Source: Lysinibacillus pinottii
Lineage (GTDB): Bacteria > Bacillota > Bacilli > Bacillales_A > Planococcaceae
NCBI RefSeq assembly: GCF_024753545.1
Contig: NZ_JANTOO010000004.1
Location: 62,001 to 126,000, forward strand
DNA length: 64,000 nucleotides
Direction of reading: 5' to 3'
The translations under genes and the position numbers were made by a program. Below, in pieces: positions 1-9,849 of the stretch (its first letter is position 1; every line of letters begins with the position of its first letter). The notes beneath the pieces are model-generated. The model saw nothing but the letters and a program-made list of their open reading frames with translations. It had not been told where the DNA came from and did no database searches.

Positions 1-36
1 GTCATTTTTACGTAGACGTAGAAGGGATGAGAAAAT

Positions 37-1518
37 ATGTCTTCACCTAAACAAGCAGCAACGAAGCGTAATCTAAAGCCTTTATGGATTGGGTTGGCTT
101 TTGCTTTATTAATTATTATTATTTTTTTACCTAATAACGGTGAGTTACCTGTAGCTGGGCAGCGCGCTTTAGCCATCTTAGCTTTCGCGGTCATCCTTTG
201 GGTAACTGAGGCCGTTTCATATCCTGTTAGCTCTGCAATGATTATTGCACTCGTCACCGTTTTACTAGGTCTTGCACCCTCCATGGATGATCCCACAGCA
301 CAACTAGGTACCGCTAGCGCCTTAAAACTATCATTAAGTGGTTTTAGTAATTCTGCTGTCGCCCTAGTAGCAGCTGCTCTTTTTCTAGCAGCAGCTATGC
401 AAATTACCAATTTGCATAAACGACTTGCTCTCTGGATTCTTTCACTTGTAGGAACAAAAACAAAAGCTATTGTTTTCGGTGCTATATTAGTTTCCATTGC
501 CCTTGCATTTTTTGTTCCTTCAGCTACTGCACGTGCTGGCGCAGTAGTCCCTATACTTCTTGGAATGGTCGCAGCATTTGGTTTACCGCGTGATAGTCGA
601 CTTGCTGCTTTGCTTGTTATTACTTCTGTACAAGCCGTTTCCATTTGGAATATCGGGATTAAAACTGCGGCAGCGCAAAATATGGTTGCTTTAAATTTCA
701 TCCAAGAGCAATTTAATGTAAATATTTCATGGGGTGCTTGGTTACTTTACGCTGCCCCATTCTCGATTATTATGTCAGTAGCCTTATTTTTCATTATGAT
801 TACGCTTATTAAGCCTGAGACGAGCAATATTGATGGTGGTAAAGAAGTCATCAAGAAACAGCTTGCTGAGCTTGGACCATTAAAAGCACCTGAAATTCGA
901 TTGATCATTACATCATTAATTTTACTATTTTTCTGGGCTACGGAAGGCAAGCTCCATCCATTTGATACAACAACGGTTACAATTATCGCCATTGCTGTTC
1001 TACTAATGCCTAAAATCGGCGTTTATTCGTGGAAGGAAGTTGAACCTCATATTCCTTGGGGAACAATCATTGTCTTTGCAGTTGGTATTATGCTCGGAAC
1101 TATTTTACTGAATACAAAAGGTGCATCATGGTTATCAGATAAAGTTTTTGGTTCACTCGGTCTAGATACAATGCCAATTCTTGCTACCATTGCTATCGTA
1201 ACATTATTTAATATTCTTATTCATTTAGGTTTTGCCAGTGCAACAAGCCTAGCCTCTGCACTTATACCTGTGTTTATCGTGTTAGCTTCCACATTAACTG
1301 CTAATGTAGATCAGGTTGGTTTTGTTATCGTCCAACAATTTGTTATTAGCTTTGGTTTCCTATTGCCAATTAGCGCACCACAAAATATGCTTGCCTACGG
1401 TACAGGAGCATTTACAACAAAGGATTTCCTGAAATCAGGTATTCCATTAACGATTCTCGGCTTCCTCCTAATTCTGCTGTTCTCTGCAACTTATTGGAAA
1501 TGGATTGGCCTATTGTAA
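37..1518 (+). CDS. SLC13/DASS family anion (dicarboxylate) permease
   Basis: Integral membrane transporter of the divalent anion:sodium symporter family, expected to import di- or tricarboxylates across the cytoplasmic membrane. The 493-residue length is normal for the family. About 12 hydrophobic segments are visible, with two family-typical motifs: VPSATARAGAVVPIL near residue 160 and SAPQNMLAYGTGAF near residue 450, which correspond to the paired SNT-type sodium/substrate motifs. The ATG is preceded by an AGAAGGGATGAG ribosome binding site. A hairpin follows directly, so the gene ends a transcription unit; the convergent CoA-transferase gene fits a role in organic-acid use. The substrate cannot be told from sequence alone. 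Confidence 0.85.
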   Translation: MSSPKQAATKRNLKPLWIGLAFALLIIIIFLPNNGELPVAGQRALAILAFAVILWVTEAVSYPVSSAMIIALVTVLLGLAPSMDDPTAQLGTASALKLSLSGFSNSAVALVAAALFLAAAMQITNLHKRLALWILSLVGTKTKAIVFGAILVSIALAFFVPSATARAGAVVPILLGMVAAFGLPRDSRLAALLVITSVQAVSIWNIGIKTAAAQNMVALNFIQEQFNVNISWGAWLLYAAPFSIIMSVALFFIMITLIKPETSNIDGGKEVIKKQLAELGPLKAPEIRLIITSLILLFFWATEGKLHPFDTTTVTIIAIAVLLMPKIGVYSWKEVEPHIPWGTIIVFAVGIMLGTILLNTKGASWLSDKVFGSLGLDTMPILATIAIVTLFNILIHLGFASATSLASALIPVFIVLASTLTANVDQVGFVIVQQFVISFGFLLPISAPQNMLAYGTGAFTTKDFLKSGIPLTILGFLLILLFSATYWKWIGLL

Positions 1519-1550
1519 AGCTTTAATCGTCTTAGATAGATTTATTAACT

Positions 1551-1589
1551 AAAAGGCCTTGAGGGAGCATCTGTCCTTCAAGGCCTTTT
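1551..1589. terminator. Bidirectional Rho-independent terminator
   Basis: AAAAGGCCTTGAGG pairs with CCTTCAAGGCCTTTT around a short loop, between the convergent SLC13 and CoA-transferase genes. A and T runs flank both sides, so it can stop transcription from either gene. Confidence 0.85.
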
Positions 1590-1600
1590 GTATTAGAACT

Positions 1601-3121
1601 CTATTTTGATAAAGCTGGGTCTTTCATTGTTCCACTTTTTGCGTAATTGACATGCCATGACAGCGCTTTTTCAAGATCATGCGGTGTATGATGTCCACCA
1701 GTTGTCTCATTAGCGTCATTAAAGTATTGCCATAGCTGCTCACGATAATCAGGGTGTGCACAATGATCAATAATTAGTCCCACACGTTCCTTTGGAGCAA
1801 GCCCTCGTAAATCAGCTACTCCCTGCTCTGTTACGATAACATCAACATCATGCTCTGTATGATCCACATGCGATACCATTGGGACAATGCTCGAAATATT
1901 GCCACCCTTTGCATAGGATTTAGTGACAAAAATTCCCAAACGCGCATTGCGAGCAAAGTCACCAGACCCCCCTATACCATTCATCATTTTAGTACCAGAA
2001 ACATGCGTAGAATTAACATTTCCGTAGATATCAACTTCTAATGCTGTATTCACTGAAATCAAACCGAGTCGACGAATGATTTCTGGCTGGTTTGAAATTT
2101 CTTGCGGACGCAATACTAATTTATCCGCATACTTTTCAAAGTTCCCATAAACACGGTTTCCTACTTGTTCAGAGAGGGTAATGGAAGTAGCAGAAGCAAA
2201 ATTCACTTTTCCTGCATCGATTAATTCAAATACTGCATCCTGAAGTACTTCTGAGAATACTTCTAAGTTCTCAAACTCAGAATCTTTAAATCCAAGTAAT
2301 ACCGCATTCGCCACTGATCCAACCCCAGATTGAATTGGACGCAAGCTTGTTGTTAAACGGCCCACTTTAATCTCTTCACGCAGGAAGTTTAACAGGTGAT
2401 TAGCCATAATATCTGTTTCCTCGTCAGCAGGAACAATTGTTGATGGGGCATCTAAAATGTCAGAAACTACAATACCTTTTACTTTATTCAAGTCTAATGG
2501 AATACCAATTGTACCAAGACGATCAGACACATTTTGTAAAGGAATTGGGTCACGTTTCCCTTGTTGTGCAGGAACGAAAATATCATGTACGCCCTCTAAT
2601 GCATCTAGCTGTGCTACGTTTAATTCTATGATGATTTGATCTGCCTCTTGCACAAAAATCGGAGAGTTACCAACTGAAGTTGTAGGAATTAATAAGCCAT
2701 CTTCTGTAATAGCAGCCGCTTCAATAATTGCAAAATCAATAGGTCCTATAATGCCTTGACGAACTAACTCCGCATTATGAGATAAATGCGCATCCACAAA
2801 TGTGATATCACCACTATTAATTTTATTACGAATACCAGCATCTGCCTGGAAAGGTCCTCGTTTGCGAATAACGCCAGCTTCCGCTAGGTATTGGTCTACC
2901 TCAGGGCCAAGAGATGCGCCTGTATATATATCTACCTGGAAGCTCTCTTTTTTTGCTTTCTCTACAAGCGCAAGAGGTACGACTTTTACATCCCCAGCAC
3001 GAGTGAAACCGCTCATCCCTAATACCATACCATCCTTAATCCAAGATGCTGCTTCTTCTGCTGTTACAACCTTGCCCTGTAATTGCTCATGGCGAAGCTT
3101 TTTCGCTAACTTTTCTTCCAT
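1601..3121 (-). CDS. Acetyl-CoA hydrolase/CoA-transferase family protein (succinyl-CoA:acetate type)
   Basis: Class I CoA-transferase of the acetyl-CoA hydrolase/transferase (Cat1/AarC/YgfH) family, moving CoA between acyl groups such as succinate and acetate in the cytoplasm. At 506 residues it has full length. Visible markers are the N-terminal MVLGMSGFTRAGD glycine-rich segment, a SEVLQD motif near residue 290 whose Glu is at the expected position of the catalytic glutamate, and GIGGSGDFARNA near residue 385, the conserved loop of the second half. The ATG has a GGAGGAATAAGGA ribosome binding site. It stands alone on the minus strand, convergent with a carboxylate transporter. Exact acyl donors are unknown; the family includes hydrolases as well as transferases. 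Confidence 0.85.
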   Translation of the reverse strand: MEEKLAKKLRHEQLQGKVVTAEEAASWIKDGMVLGMSGFTRAGDVKVVPLALVEKAKKESFQVDIYTGASLGPEVDQYLAEAGVIRKRGPFQADAGIRNKINSGDITFVDAHLSHNAELVRQGIIGPIDFAIIEAAAITEDGLLIPTTSVGNSPIFVQEADQIIIELNVAQLDALEGVHDIFVPAQQGKRDPIPLQNVSDRLGTIGIPLDLNKVKGIVVSDILDAPSTIVPADEETDIMANHLLNFLREEIKVGRLTTSLRPIQSGVGSVANAVLLGFKDSEFENLEVFSEVLQDAVFELIDAGKVNFASATSITLSEQVGNRVYGNFEKYADKLVLRPQEISNQPEIIRRLGLISVNTALEVDIYGNVNSTHVSGTKMMNGIGGSGDFARNARLGIFVTKSYAKGGNISSIVPMVSHVDHTEHDVDVIVTEQGVADLRGLAPKERVGLIIDHCAHPDYREQLWQYFNDANETTGGHHTPHDLEKALSWHVNYAKSGTMKDPALSK

Positions 3122-3485
3122 TCCTTATTCCTCCATCCCACTTTATTTTTGTTCAACTAGTATTTGGTTTCATTATCTCTGTCATCAAAATTACCTCTGC
3201 TTCAAACAAATCTGCAGGAGGCTTTATCCTTAATCAAAAGAGCTACCCCCACTCCTCTTCAGCATAAGGATATTCTAATTTTTGGTAGCACAACCAAATA
3301 AACAGCCGATTATATAATTTTATACTATTTAGAATATTTAATCTATATTAAAAGAAATATTTAACTTTCCGAGATAAATTCTACATTTCAAACTATTTAA
3401 ATATAGTTATATGCCCCTCTTCATCGATTTTGATTAGAAAGCGTGCTATGCTCTTAATATATAAGTGACAAAGGAGAGTAGACAA
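3122..3485. other. Divergent intergenic region, no gene seen
   Basis: About 360 AT-rich bases between the divergent CoA-transferase and nitroreductase genes. It must hold both promoters, but no strong -35/-10 pair or operator palindrome stands out. Short open frames reading rightward here are antisense extensions of the CoA-transferase and lack ribosome binding sites. Confidence 0.5.
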
Positions 3486-4217
3486 ATGGTTAAAGAATTA
3501 TTACGAAACCATTCTTCAGTAAGAATCTATGATGGAAATCCAATCTCAAAAGAAATTATTGAAGAATTAATCGCAACAGCCCAAATGGCTGCAACGTCAC
3601 ATTTTGTACAAGCATATAGTGTTATATGGGTAACAGATGCAGATAAAAAAGAAAAATTGGGATTACTCTCTGGAAATCCCCGTCAGTATGATACTTCTGG
3701 TGGAGCATTTGTTTTTTGCGTTGATTTCAAGCGCCTACAAATGGCTGGTAAATTAGAGGGAGTAGACATCGTGGCTGATTCAGCAGAAAATGTCCTTGTT
3801 GGAGTTGCTGATGTATCATTGTTTGCGCAAAATTTTGTTATTGCTGCAGAATCAATGGGATATGGTATTTGCTATATTGGAGGAGTCCGTAATAACCCTT
3901 CAGAAATAAGTGAATTATTTAATCTACCAGACCACGTTTTCCCGTTGTTCGGTCTAACAATCGGCATACCTGTTCGCCGTAATGAGGTAAAGCCACGGTT
4001 GCCTGTGTCTGCTGTACTACATGAAAATGAATACAATTCAGAAAAGTATGATGAACTTTTACCAGCGTATAATGAGACAATGGAAGCGTATTATAATAGT
4101 CGATCATCTAACAGAAAAATCGATAATTGGACAAAGCAAATGGCTGATTTTTTAATCGAACAACGTCGTCCACATATAAAAGAGTTTTTAGCTACTAAAG
4201 GATTTAACTGGAAATAA
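3486..4217 (+). CDS. NfrA-type NADPH-dependent FMN nitroreductase
   Basis: Flavin (FMN) oxidoreductase of the NfsA/NfrA nitroreductase family, cytoplasmic, reducing nitro compounds, flavins or other electron acceptors with NAD(P)H. The 243-residue product shows the family order: an N-terminal R/S-rich FMN contact (NHSSVRIYDGNPIS), the AQMAATSHFVQAYSVI segment, the AESMGYGICYIGGVRNNP loop in the middle, and the GIPVRRNEVKPRLP stretch that binds NADPH phosphate in relatives. I place the start at the ATG at 3486 because AAAGGAG at 3470-3476 sits nine bases before it; the longer GTG start at 3465 would put the ribosome binding site inside the gene. It is monocistronic, closed by a terminator at 4231. 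Confidence 0.88.
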   Translation: MVKELLRNHSSVRIYDGNPISKEIIEELIATAQMAATSHFVQAYSVIWVTDADKKEKLGLLSGNPRQYDTSGGAFVFCVDFKRLQMAGKLEGVDIVADSAENVLVGVADVSLFAQNFVIAAESMGYGICYIGGVRNNPSEISELFNLPDHVFPLFGLTIGIPVRRNEVKPRLPVSAVLHENEYNSEKYDELLPAYNETMEAYYNSRSSNRKIDNWTKQMADFLIEQRRPHIKEFLATKGFNWK

Positions 4218-4230
4218 ATCACTTCCACTG

Positions 4231-4268
4231 AAATGGGGTTACTATCGGATGATAATAACCCCATTTTT
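4231..4268 (+). terminator. Rho-independent terminator after nitroreductase
   Basis: AAATGGGGTTA pairs with TAACCCCATTT, followed by a T run, 13 bases after the nitroreductase stop codon. Confidence 0.85.
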
Positions 4269-4427
4269 TTCATAATTTCGTTACCTCTTTGTATTAACTC
4301 TAGTCATTATGTCTCGATATATCTATTAAGTACAATATTAAATTAAACGAAAAGACTCTTCCATTTTCCAACAATTCCATTCATATTAATAAATGATTAT
4401 GTATTTACGAAAGGAGTTATACAAGCA

Positions 4428-4853
4428 ATGTCCTATATCAATAAACATCTTGCTCGTACCTTAGAACAACAACATAAGAGAAGTGTAAGAGGTTTATTTT
4501 TAAAAATTGAAGAGCTTAATGCTGCTTGCACCCAACTACGAAAACGACTTGAACGTGAAACAGATATAACCGTTTATAAATATGCGATAGATTATGTCAA
4601 TCAATTTGTTGCCCATACCTCTATCCTCAATTTAAAATTTATTACTAATACGCAAAATTTAGAGGTGTTAGTATTACACGCTCTTCTACTATCCTATATT
4701 TTAGAAACTGAGGGCAACCAGTCTTTTGCATACGAGGAAAAATTGCTAAAAGGATACATACAAGATACTTTCACATTAAACGATCATGCAAAAACACTCT
4801 TTATAAACCATCGAGAAAAAATGCTTAGCTATATTCAAAACGAAGAAACATAA
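4428..4853 (+). CDS. Hypothetical helical cytoplasmic protein
   Basis: A 141-residue protein I do not recognise. It has no signal peptide or membrane segment and is rich in charged and leucine residues, with a predicted coiled-coil-like start (HKRSVRGLFLKIEELNAAC followed by QLRKRLERE) and a helical middle (NLEVLVLHALLLSYILE). The ATG at 4428 has a clear AAAGGAG ribosome binding site, and a terminator follows directly, so it is a real single-gene unit. The neighbours (nitroreductase and an unknown membrane protein) give no functional hint. Confidence 0.6.
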   Translation: MSYINKHLARTLEQQHKRSVRGLFLKIEELNAACTQLRKRLERETDITVYKYAIDYVNQFVAHTSILNLKFITNTQNLEVLVLHALLLSYILETEGNQSFAYEEKLLKGYIQDTFTLNDHAKTLFINHREKMLSYIQNEET

Positions 4854-4890
4854 AAAAGACGACCTTGAAATACGAACAAGATCGTCTTTT
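4854..4890. terminator. Bidirectional Rho-independent terminator
   Basis: AAAAGACGA(C)CTTG pairs with CAAG(A)TCGTCTTTT; flanked by A and T runs between convergent genes. Confidence 0.8.
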
Positions 4891-4896
4891 ACTTTT

Positions 4897-6576
4897 TTAT
4901 TGTAAGCCTTTAATAATTAAAGAACGGACTGGCAGGAATTGCTCCCCTGTTTCACCATATTTGATAATAACCTCGTCACCTTCTTGTAAATAAATAGCTA
5001 AAGGTTCTGTTTCGGCACTTACTAAGTAATTTTCACCATTGCTTAATAAGAAAGAAATCGTCGTAAAATCACCAAGTCGTTCCTTGTAAACTCGGACAAC
5101 TTTTCCGCTAGCCTGTTTCTCTTCTGCATTTGAACTACCATCTACCGTATTTCCTCCACGACTTAAAGCAGTTTTATATAGCTTCAGCGCTTCTCTTGGA
5201 GTAGTAGCGTAAACAGAAATTTCCGGATTGGCTGCTGACACGATGAAATAATTTTGTAAAAATCCATTTGAATCAAGCACCGCCGTCAGCCAGCTAGCTT
5301 CTCCATAAAAATTGTAGAGTACTGGCATTTCACCAGCCCATTTTTTCTCAATAAATTTCTTTTCGATAATTTGCAAATTCCCCTGTGAGTCCATATAGCT
5401 TGAATCTAGATTACCTGTGTAATAGGTTGCTTCCCCTGTTCTTGCATTCGTTAAGGAATAACCTAACATAGAATCTACGCCCTCTTTAGGACTTGTAAAA
5501 TCTGTGAAGTAATACATATCGCCTTTTTCATCAAAAATAGGACTGACATTCGATTCTGTCCCTTCGTCCGAAGGAATTTTTACATCTTTTTTACCAAACA
5601 TACTGTTCCAAAAACCATGAACATAATTACCGAAATAACTGTTCTGTAAGCTTACAGTCTCTGGTGAAACTGCACCATCAATAAACTCAGGTATAGCATC
5701 AAGCTTAACCACTTCCGACTTCCCTGTAAGTGCATCGACCAAGACAATACCTTTTACATCAAAGCCATTACGCCCCGAAATAAATTCACCATATGAGCGA
5801 ATGTAATAAGGCTTCCCTTCATCATCTACTTCAAGTTGTACATCTCCGTAGAATATAAGGAATGGATGTTGTAAACGAATATGACGTTCTAAATTGGCAT
5901 TTAAATAGGCTGAAGGAACATATTTCATTTCCTCTTTTACAAATTTAGGATTATCTGCTGAATCTGTAGCACTCATAATAAAGTAACCAGGTGTTGTACC
6001 ACCATTCATCCATTTAAAGAATCCAGAAAATTCAACTGGAGCGATATAAACATATTCACCTTTTACTTTTTGAATTTGTAAACGACCTAATTCATAATAG
6101 CTTGTATTCGGTACTTGCCCGAATGCCTTTTTCATTTTATTACGAGCAAATTTTGGTGGAACACTTGCAGGTGTCTGTGTCTCATCAAACGGCTTTAGCT
6201 CCACTTCTTCCTTCATCTCTGAAGACTTAAATTTCTCATTCGCGTTCCATAATGGTGCTGATAGAACATAGACTGCAACACCTAAGCTTGCTAAAAATAA
6301 AACACCTTTTATTTTTCGTTCAATGCCACTTGCTAGCATTGCACCAATTAACGTTAATAAAATAATAACTGGCCAGAAAACAAGCCAATTGACGTCAATT
6401 TTTGTTACATACAAAGTGAGTCCTGTTGCTAAAAACCCTAGCACAAAGACACCAATAAAAAAGTATCCAATCACCTTTCTAGATTTTCCATCTTCTCGCT
6501 TCTTAGTAATAAGCGGTGTTACTAACACACTCGCGATTATTGCAATGACTGCAGAAGCTAGTAGTAGCTTAGTCAT
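4897..6576 (-). CDS. Uncharacterised membrane protein with large C-terminal domain
   Basis: About 559 residues. The first 115 hold four hydrophobic segments (starting LLLASAVIAIIASVLVTPLI, then GYFFIGVFVLGFLATGLTLYV, a segment around LVFWPVIILLTLIGAMLAS, and GVLFLASLGVAVYVLSA). The remaining ~445 residues are soluble and probably outside the cell, rich in aromatic residues and beta-strand-like patterns (GEYVYIAPVEFSGFFKW, GTTPGYFIMSATD). I do not recognise the family. The ATG at 6576 is preferred over 6585 because AGGAGAGG then sits nine bases upstream rather than touching the start. It is monocistronic and ends at the shared terminator at 4854. A sensor or envelope-maintenance role is possible but unsupported. 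Confidence 0.75.
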   Translation of the reverse strand: MTKLLLASAVIAIIASVLVTPLITKKREDGKSRKVIGYFFIGVFVLGFLATGLTLYVTKIDVNWLVFWPVIILLTLIGAMLASGIERKIKGVLFLASLGVAVYVLSAPLWNANEKFKSSEMKEEVELKPFDETQTPASVPPKFARNKMKKAFGQVPNTSYYELGRLQIQKVKGEYVYIAPVEFSGFFKWMNGGTTPGYFIMSATDSADNPKFVKEEMKYVPSAYLNANLERHIRLQHPFLIFYGDVQLEVDDEGKPYYIRSYGEFISGRNGFDVKGIVLVDALTGKSEVVKLDAIPEFIDGAVSPETVSLQNSYFGNYVHGFWNSMFGKKDVKIPSDEGTESNVSPIFDEKGDMYYFTDFTSPKEGVDSMLGYSLTNARTGEATYYTGNLDSSYMDSQGNLQIIEKKFIEKKWAGEMPVLYNFYGEASWLTAVLDSNGFLQNYFIVSAANPEISVYATTPREALKLYKTALSRGGNTVDGSSNAEEKQASGKVVRVYKERLGDFTTISFLLSNGENYLVSAETEPLAIYLQEGDEVIIKYGETGEQFLPVRSLIIKGLQ

Positions 6577-6798
6577 TTGGTTCATCCTCTCCTAAAGCTT
6601 TCTGTCTTCTTATTTACGGTTACATACTAAAAAAGTTTCATACATAGGGTATATTAAAATACATGTCGGCGTCATTATGTTCAGATTATTTCAACCTCGC
6701 AGAAGGAGTCCCTTCGCCTCACAAAACATTTGCTGCATAGTTAAATAAAGGAATTCTATCAGAAAGAAAGAATTTCAATAGAAAAGGAGCTGAATATA

Positions 6799-7449
6799 TT
6801 GGTTAAGAAATTATTCATGGCATTCATTATTTTATTTGGGTTGTATTATATTTTTCTTTTTTCCCATATTCCAGAAAGTTTACAACTAATCTTTAAAGTC
6901 ATCCCTATGTTGTTGATGATTATTTTAGCGGCTATTCAAAAACGAGCACATATAAAAAAATATCAACTGCTGATTATCATAGGTCTAGTATTTTGTATGG
7001 TTGGTGACTATACACTGCAATGGTTTTTAGTTGGCCTAACTAGTTTTCTAATCGGTCATATCTTTTATATTTTTGCCTTCTCATCTGCAAACGAGCAACC
7101 GATACCCAGATGGGCCAAAATAATCTTATTACTTTACGGAGCAGGGATGGCCATTTGGATTGCAGGATCAGTTTTCAAAACTGGTGAAACGATTCTAGCT
7201 ATCGCAGTAATCGCCTATATCGCAGTCATTTTAACGATGGGATGGACAGCAATTAAAACTGGCTCTAAATTCGCAACAATAGGTGCTTTGTTATTTATTG
7301 CCTCAGATTCCTATTTATCTATTAATAAATTTGTAATGCCACTACCTCTTTCTCATGAAGTAATTATGCTGACTTACTATAGTGCCCAATTACTAATAGC
7401 TTTAAGTATTCTTCAATATTCCGAAATCCGAAGTAAAGTGTTACAATAA
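6799..7449 (+). CDS. YhhN family membrane protein (lysoplasmalogenase-like)
   Basis: A 216-residue polytopic protein with about eight hydrophobic helices, matching the YhhN/TMEM86 family in size and pattern. Conserved features include the VGDYTLQWF segment near residue 75 and ASDSYLSINKF near residue 175, each carrying the family's acidic residue in a membrane helix. Animal members hydrolyse the vinyl ether bond of lysoplasmalogens; bacterial function is less certain. The start is TTG at 6799, set by AAAGGAG ending ten bases before it. The next gene, pepT, starts 29 bases after the stop, so the two may share a transcript, though no functional link is evident. Confidence 0.8.
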   Translation: MVKKLFMAFIILFGLYYIFLFSHIPESLQLIFKVIPMLLMIILAAIQKRAHIKKYQLLIIIGLVFCMVGDYTLQWFLVGLTSFLIGHIFYIFAFSSANEQPIPRWAKIILLLYGAGMAIWIAGSVFKTGETILAIAVIAYIAVILTMGWTAIKTGSKFATIGALLFIASDSYLSINKFVMPLPLSHEVIMLTYYSAQLLIALSILQYSEIRSKVLQ

Positions 7450-7478
7450 TTACACATACACATTAGGGGGCCATACTT

Positions 7479-8708
7479 ATGAAAGAACAAGTAATTGAGC
7501 GGTTAATACGTTATGCAAAAATTGATACACAATCAGACTTCACAAGTGAAACTACACCTTCTACACCAAAACAATTTGATCTGTTACATGTTTTGAAAGA
7601 TGAACTTGCTACTATAGGCTTAACAGACATTACATTAGATGAAAATGGCTATTTATTTGCGACGCTAGAAGCAAATACAGATAAAGACGTTCCAACTATC
7701 GGTTTTTTAGCACACGTGGACACAACTACGGATTTTACAGGAACAAATGTAAATCCGCAGCGCTTAGATAATTATGATGGTGGAGATATTCAGCTAAACG
7801 AAAACTTAGTAATGTCACCAGCTGATTTCCCTGAGCTTCAAAATTACATTGGTCAAACACTTATTACGACAGATGGTACAACATTGTTAGGAGCAGATGA
7901 TAAGGCTGGTATTGCAGAAATTATAACAGCTATGGAGTACCTTATCCAAAACCCAAGTATTAAGCATGGTAAATTACGTGTGGCGTTTACACCTGATGAG
8001 GAAATCGGCCGTGGCCCACATAAATTTGATGTGGCTGCATTTGGAGCAGACTATGCCTATACAATGGATGGCGGACCATTAGGTGAACTACAATACGAAA
8101 GCTTCAATGCTGCTGGGGTAAAAGTGATAACAAAAGGAACAAGCGTCCATCCTGGATCTGCAAAAAATAAAATGGTCAACGCGATTACAATGGCTATTGC
8201 CTTCCAAAATGAAATGCCTACAGAGGCGGTTCCTGAAAAGACTGAAGGTTATGAAGGTTTCATTCATTTAATGGGCTTTAAAGGGGCTATCGAGCATGCA
8301 GAGCTATCATATATCGTTCGTGACCATGATCGTCAAAAGTTCGAAGAGAAGAAACAGTTAATGCAAGCTGCTGCAGCCAAAATTCAAGCTCAATTTGGTG
8401 AGGATGCTTTAAGCATTACTATTGAAGATCAATACTATAATATGGGTGAAAAAATAGAACCTGTAAAAGAAATCGTGGACATCGCTCGTGAGGCAATGGA
8501 AAAATTAGATATTACACCAATTACCTTACCTATACGTGGTGGTACTGACGGATCACAATTATCTTATATGGGCTTACCAACACCAAATATTTTTGCCGGT
8601 GGCGAAAATATGCATGGTAAATTTGAATATGTATCCGCTGAAACAATGGAAAAGGCAACACAAGTCATCATTGAAATCGTTCAGCTATTTGAACAACGGG
8701 CAAAATAG
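7479..8708 (+). CDS. pepT: Peptidase T (tripeptide aminopeptidase)
   Basis: Cytoplasmic M20B zinc aminopeptidase that removes the N-terminal residue from tripeptides. The 409-residue length is standard. Metal and catalytic motifs are intact: GFLAHVDTTTDF (His ligand and Asp) near residue 78, LLGADDKAGIAEI (bridging Asp) near 142, TPDEEIGRG (catalytic Glu pair) near 173, TMDGGPLGELQYE near 195 and the C-terminal IRGGTDGSQLS and GGENMHGKFEYV segments that supply the remaining ligands. The ATG follows AGGGGGGCC. It fits the peptide-catabolic profile of the window, alongside the M20 amidohydrolase and dipeptide epimerase. Confidence 0.95.
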   Translation: MKEQVIERLIRYAKIDTQSDFTSETTPSTPKQFDLLHVLKDELATIGLTDITLDENGYLFATLEANTDKDVPTIGFLAHVDTTTDFTGTNVNPQRLDNYDGGDIQLNENLVMSPADFPELQNYIGQTLITTDGTTLLGADDKAGIAEIITAMEYLIQNPSIKHGKLRVAFTPDEEIGRGPHKFDVAAFGADYAYTMDGGPLGELQYESFNAAGVKVITKGTSVHPGSAKNKMVNAITMAIAFQNEMPTEAVPEKTEGYEGFIHLMGFKGAIEHAELSYIVRDHDRQKFEEKKQLMQAAAAKIQAQFGEDALSITIEDQYYNMGEKIEPVKEIVDIAREAMEKLDITPITLPIRGGTDGSQLSYMGLPTPNIFAGGENMHGKFEYVSAETMEKATQVIIEIVQLFEQRAK

Positions 8709-8856
8709 TTTACCTTGTGCCCAAGAAGTTTTTAAACAGAATTGAAAGATAACGGAGGAAGGTACTATCCTTTCTTCGTCATTTTCTCACTATTAATTAC
8801 TGAATATTCTAATTACATAAATAATTTGAATTATGAGTCAAATCGAGGTGATCATT

Positions 8857-9819
8857 ATGAAAGAAATTGCTATAGGCATAGTAGCTTCCCTTTTCTTTGC
8901 TGTAACATTTATTTTAAATCATGCCATGGAAATGCAAGGAGGTAGCTGGCTATGGAGTGCATCATTACGGTATTTTTTTATGCTACCCTTTTTACTTATC
9001 ATTGTGTTTTATCGCAAAGGCTTTTCACAATTATCTAGCGAAATAAAAGCACAACCTACAGCTTGGCTTCTTTGGAGCTTTGTAGGATTTGTTTTATTCT
9101 ATGCACCGTTAACTTATGCAGCAGCATTTGGTCCAGGCTGGCTGGTTTCTGGCACTTGGCAATTTACCATTGTTGCTGGTGTATTATTAGCTCCACTCTT
9201 TATGACCGTTATTGCAGAGAGAAAAGTACGTCAAAAAATACCCTTCATTTCACTTCTAATCTCTTGCGTCATATTAGTAGGTATTTTACTAATCCAAATA
9301 CCTCAAGCACAATCAGTTTCGTTTAAAAGTTTAATGCTTGGAATTTTACCTGTCATCGTCGCTGCATTTGCTTATCCACTCGGCAATCGTAAAATGATGC
9401 ACGTCTGTGGAGGGCGTATTGATACCTTCCAACGCGTTCTTGGTATGACAATCGCATCGATGCCAGCATGGATTATCATGGCTATTTATGCCCTGTTCAC
9501 AGTCGGCCTTCCCTCCACAAGCCAGTTATTCCAATCATTACTTGTTGGTATTAGTTCAGGCGTCATTGCAACTATTTTATTTTTCATTGCAACAGATCAT
9601 GTGAGAGATCATCAGGGCAAACTAGCTGCTGTTGAAGCGACACAGTCAACAGAAATTCTTTTTGTCATTATTGGTGAAGTAATACTATTAGGTATACCAT
9701 TCCCTAACTCAATTGCTCTCGCAGGTCTAGGCGTCATTATTGTCGGAATGCTACTGCACAGTTATTACACAATGATTCTAGGAAAAAAAAGGTCGGTCCA
9801 ACAAACGCCTTCTGCCTAA
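8857..9819 (+). CDS. EmrE/DMT-type multidrug resistance efflux transporter
   Basis: A 320-residue integral membrane protein with about ten hydrophobic helices, belonging to the drug/metabolite transporter superfamily (multidrug resistance efflux transporter group). Typical features are the N-terminal IASLFFAVTFILNHAMEMQGGSW-like first helix, the AYPLGNRKMMH segment in the middle, and a C-terminal EATQSTEILFVIIGEVILLG helix pair. The start at 8857 is chosen because GAGGTGATC lies just upstream; the in-frame ATG at 8833 lacks a ribosome binding site. The substrate is unknown. Confidence 0.82.
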   Translation: MKEIAIGIVASLFFAVTFILNHAMEMQGGSWLWSASLRYFFMLPFLLIIVFYRKGFSQLSSEIKAQPTAWLLWSFVGFVLFYAPLTYAAAFGPGWLVSGTWQFTIVAGVLLAPLFMTVIAERKVRQKIPFISLLISCVILVGILLIQIPQAQSVSFKSLMLGILPVIVAAFAYPLGNRKMMHVCGGRIDTFQRVLGMTIASMPAWIIMAIYALFTVGLPSTSQLFQSLLVGISSGVIATILFFIATDHVRDHQGKLAAVEATQSTEILFVIIGEVILLGIPFPNSIALAGLGVIIVGMLLHSYYTMILGKKRSVQQTPSA

Positions 9820-9849
9820 CAGCTCCGTAGCTGTATTAAAATAAAAGAT

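Noticed and set aside
2802..3267. Rightward ORFs of 143 and 73 codons
   Set aside because: Antisense shadows of the CoA-transferase without start signals.
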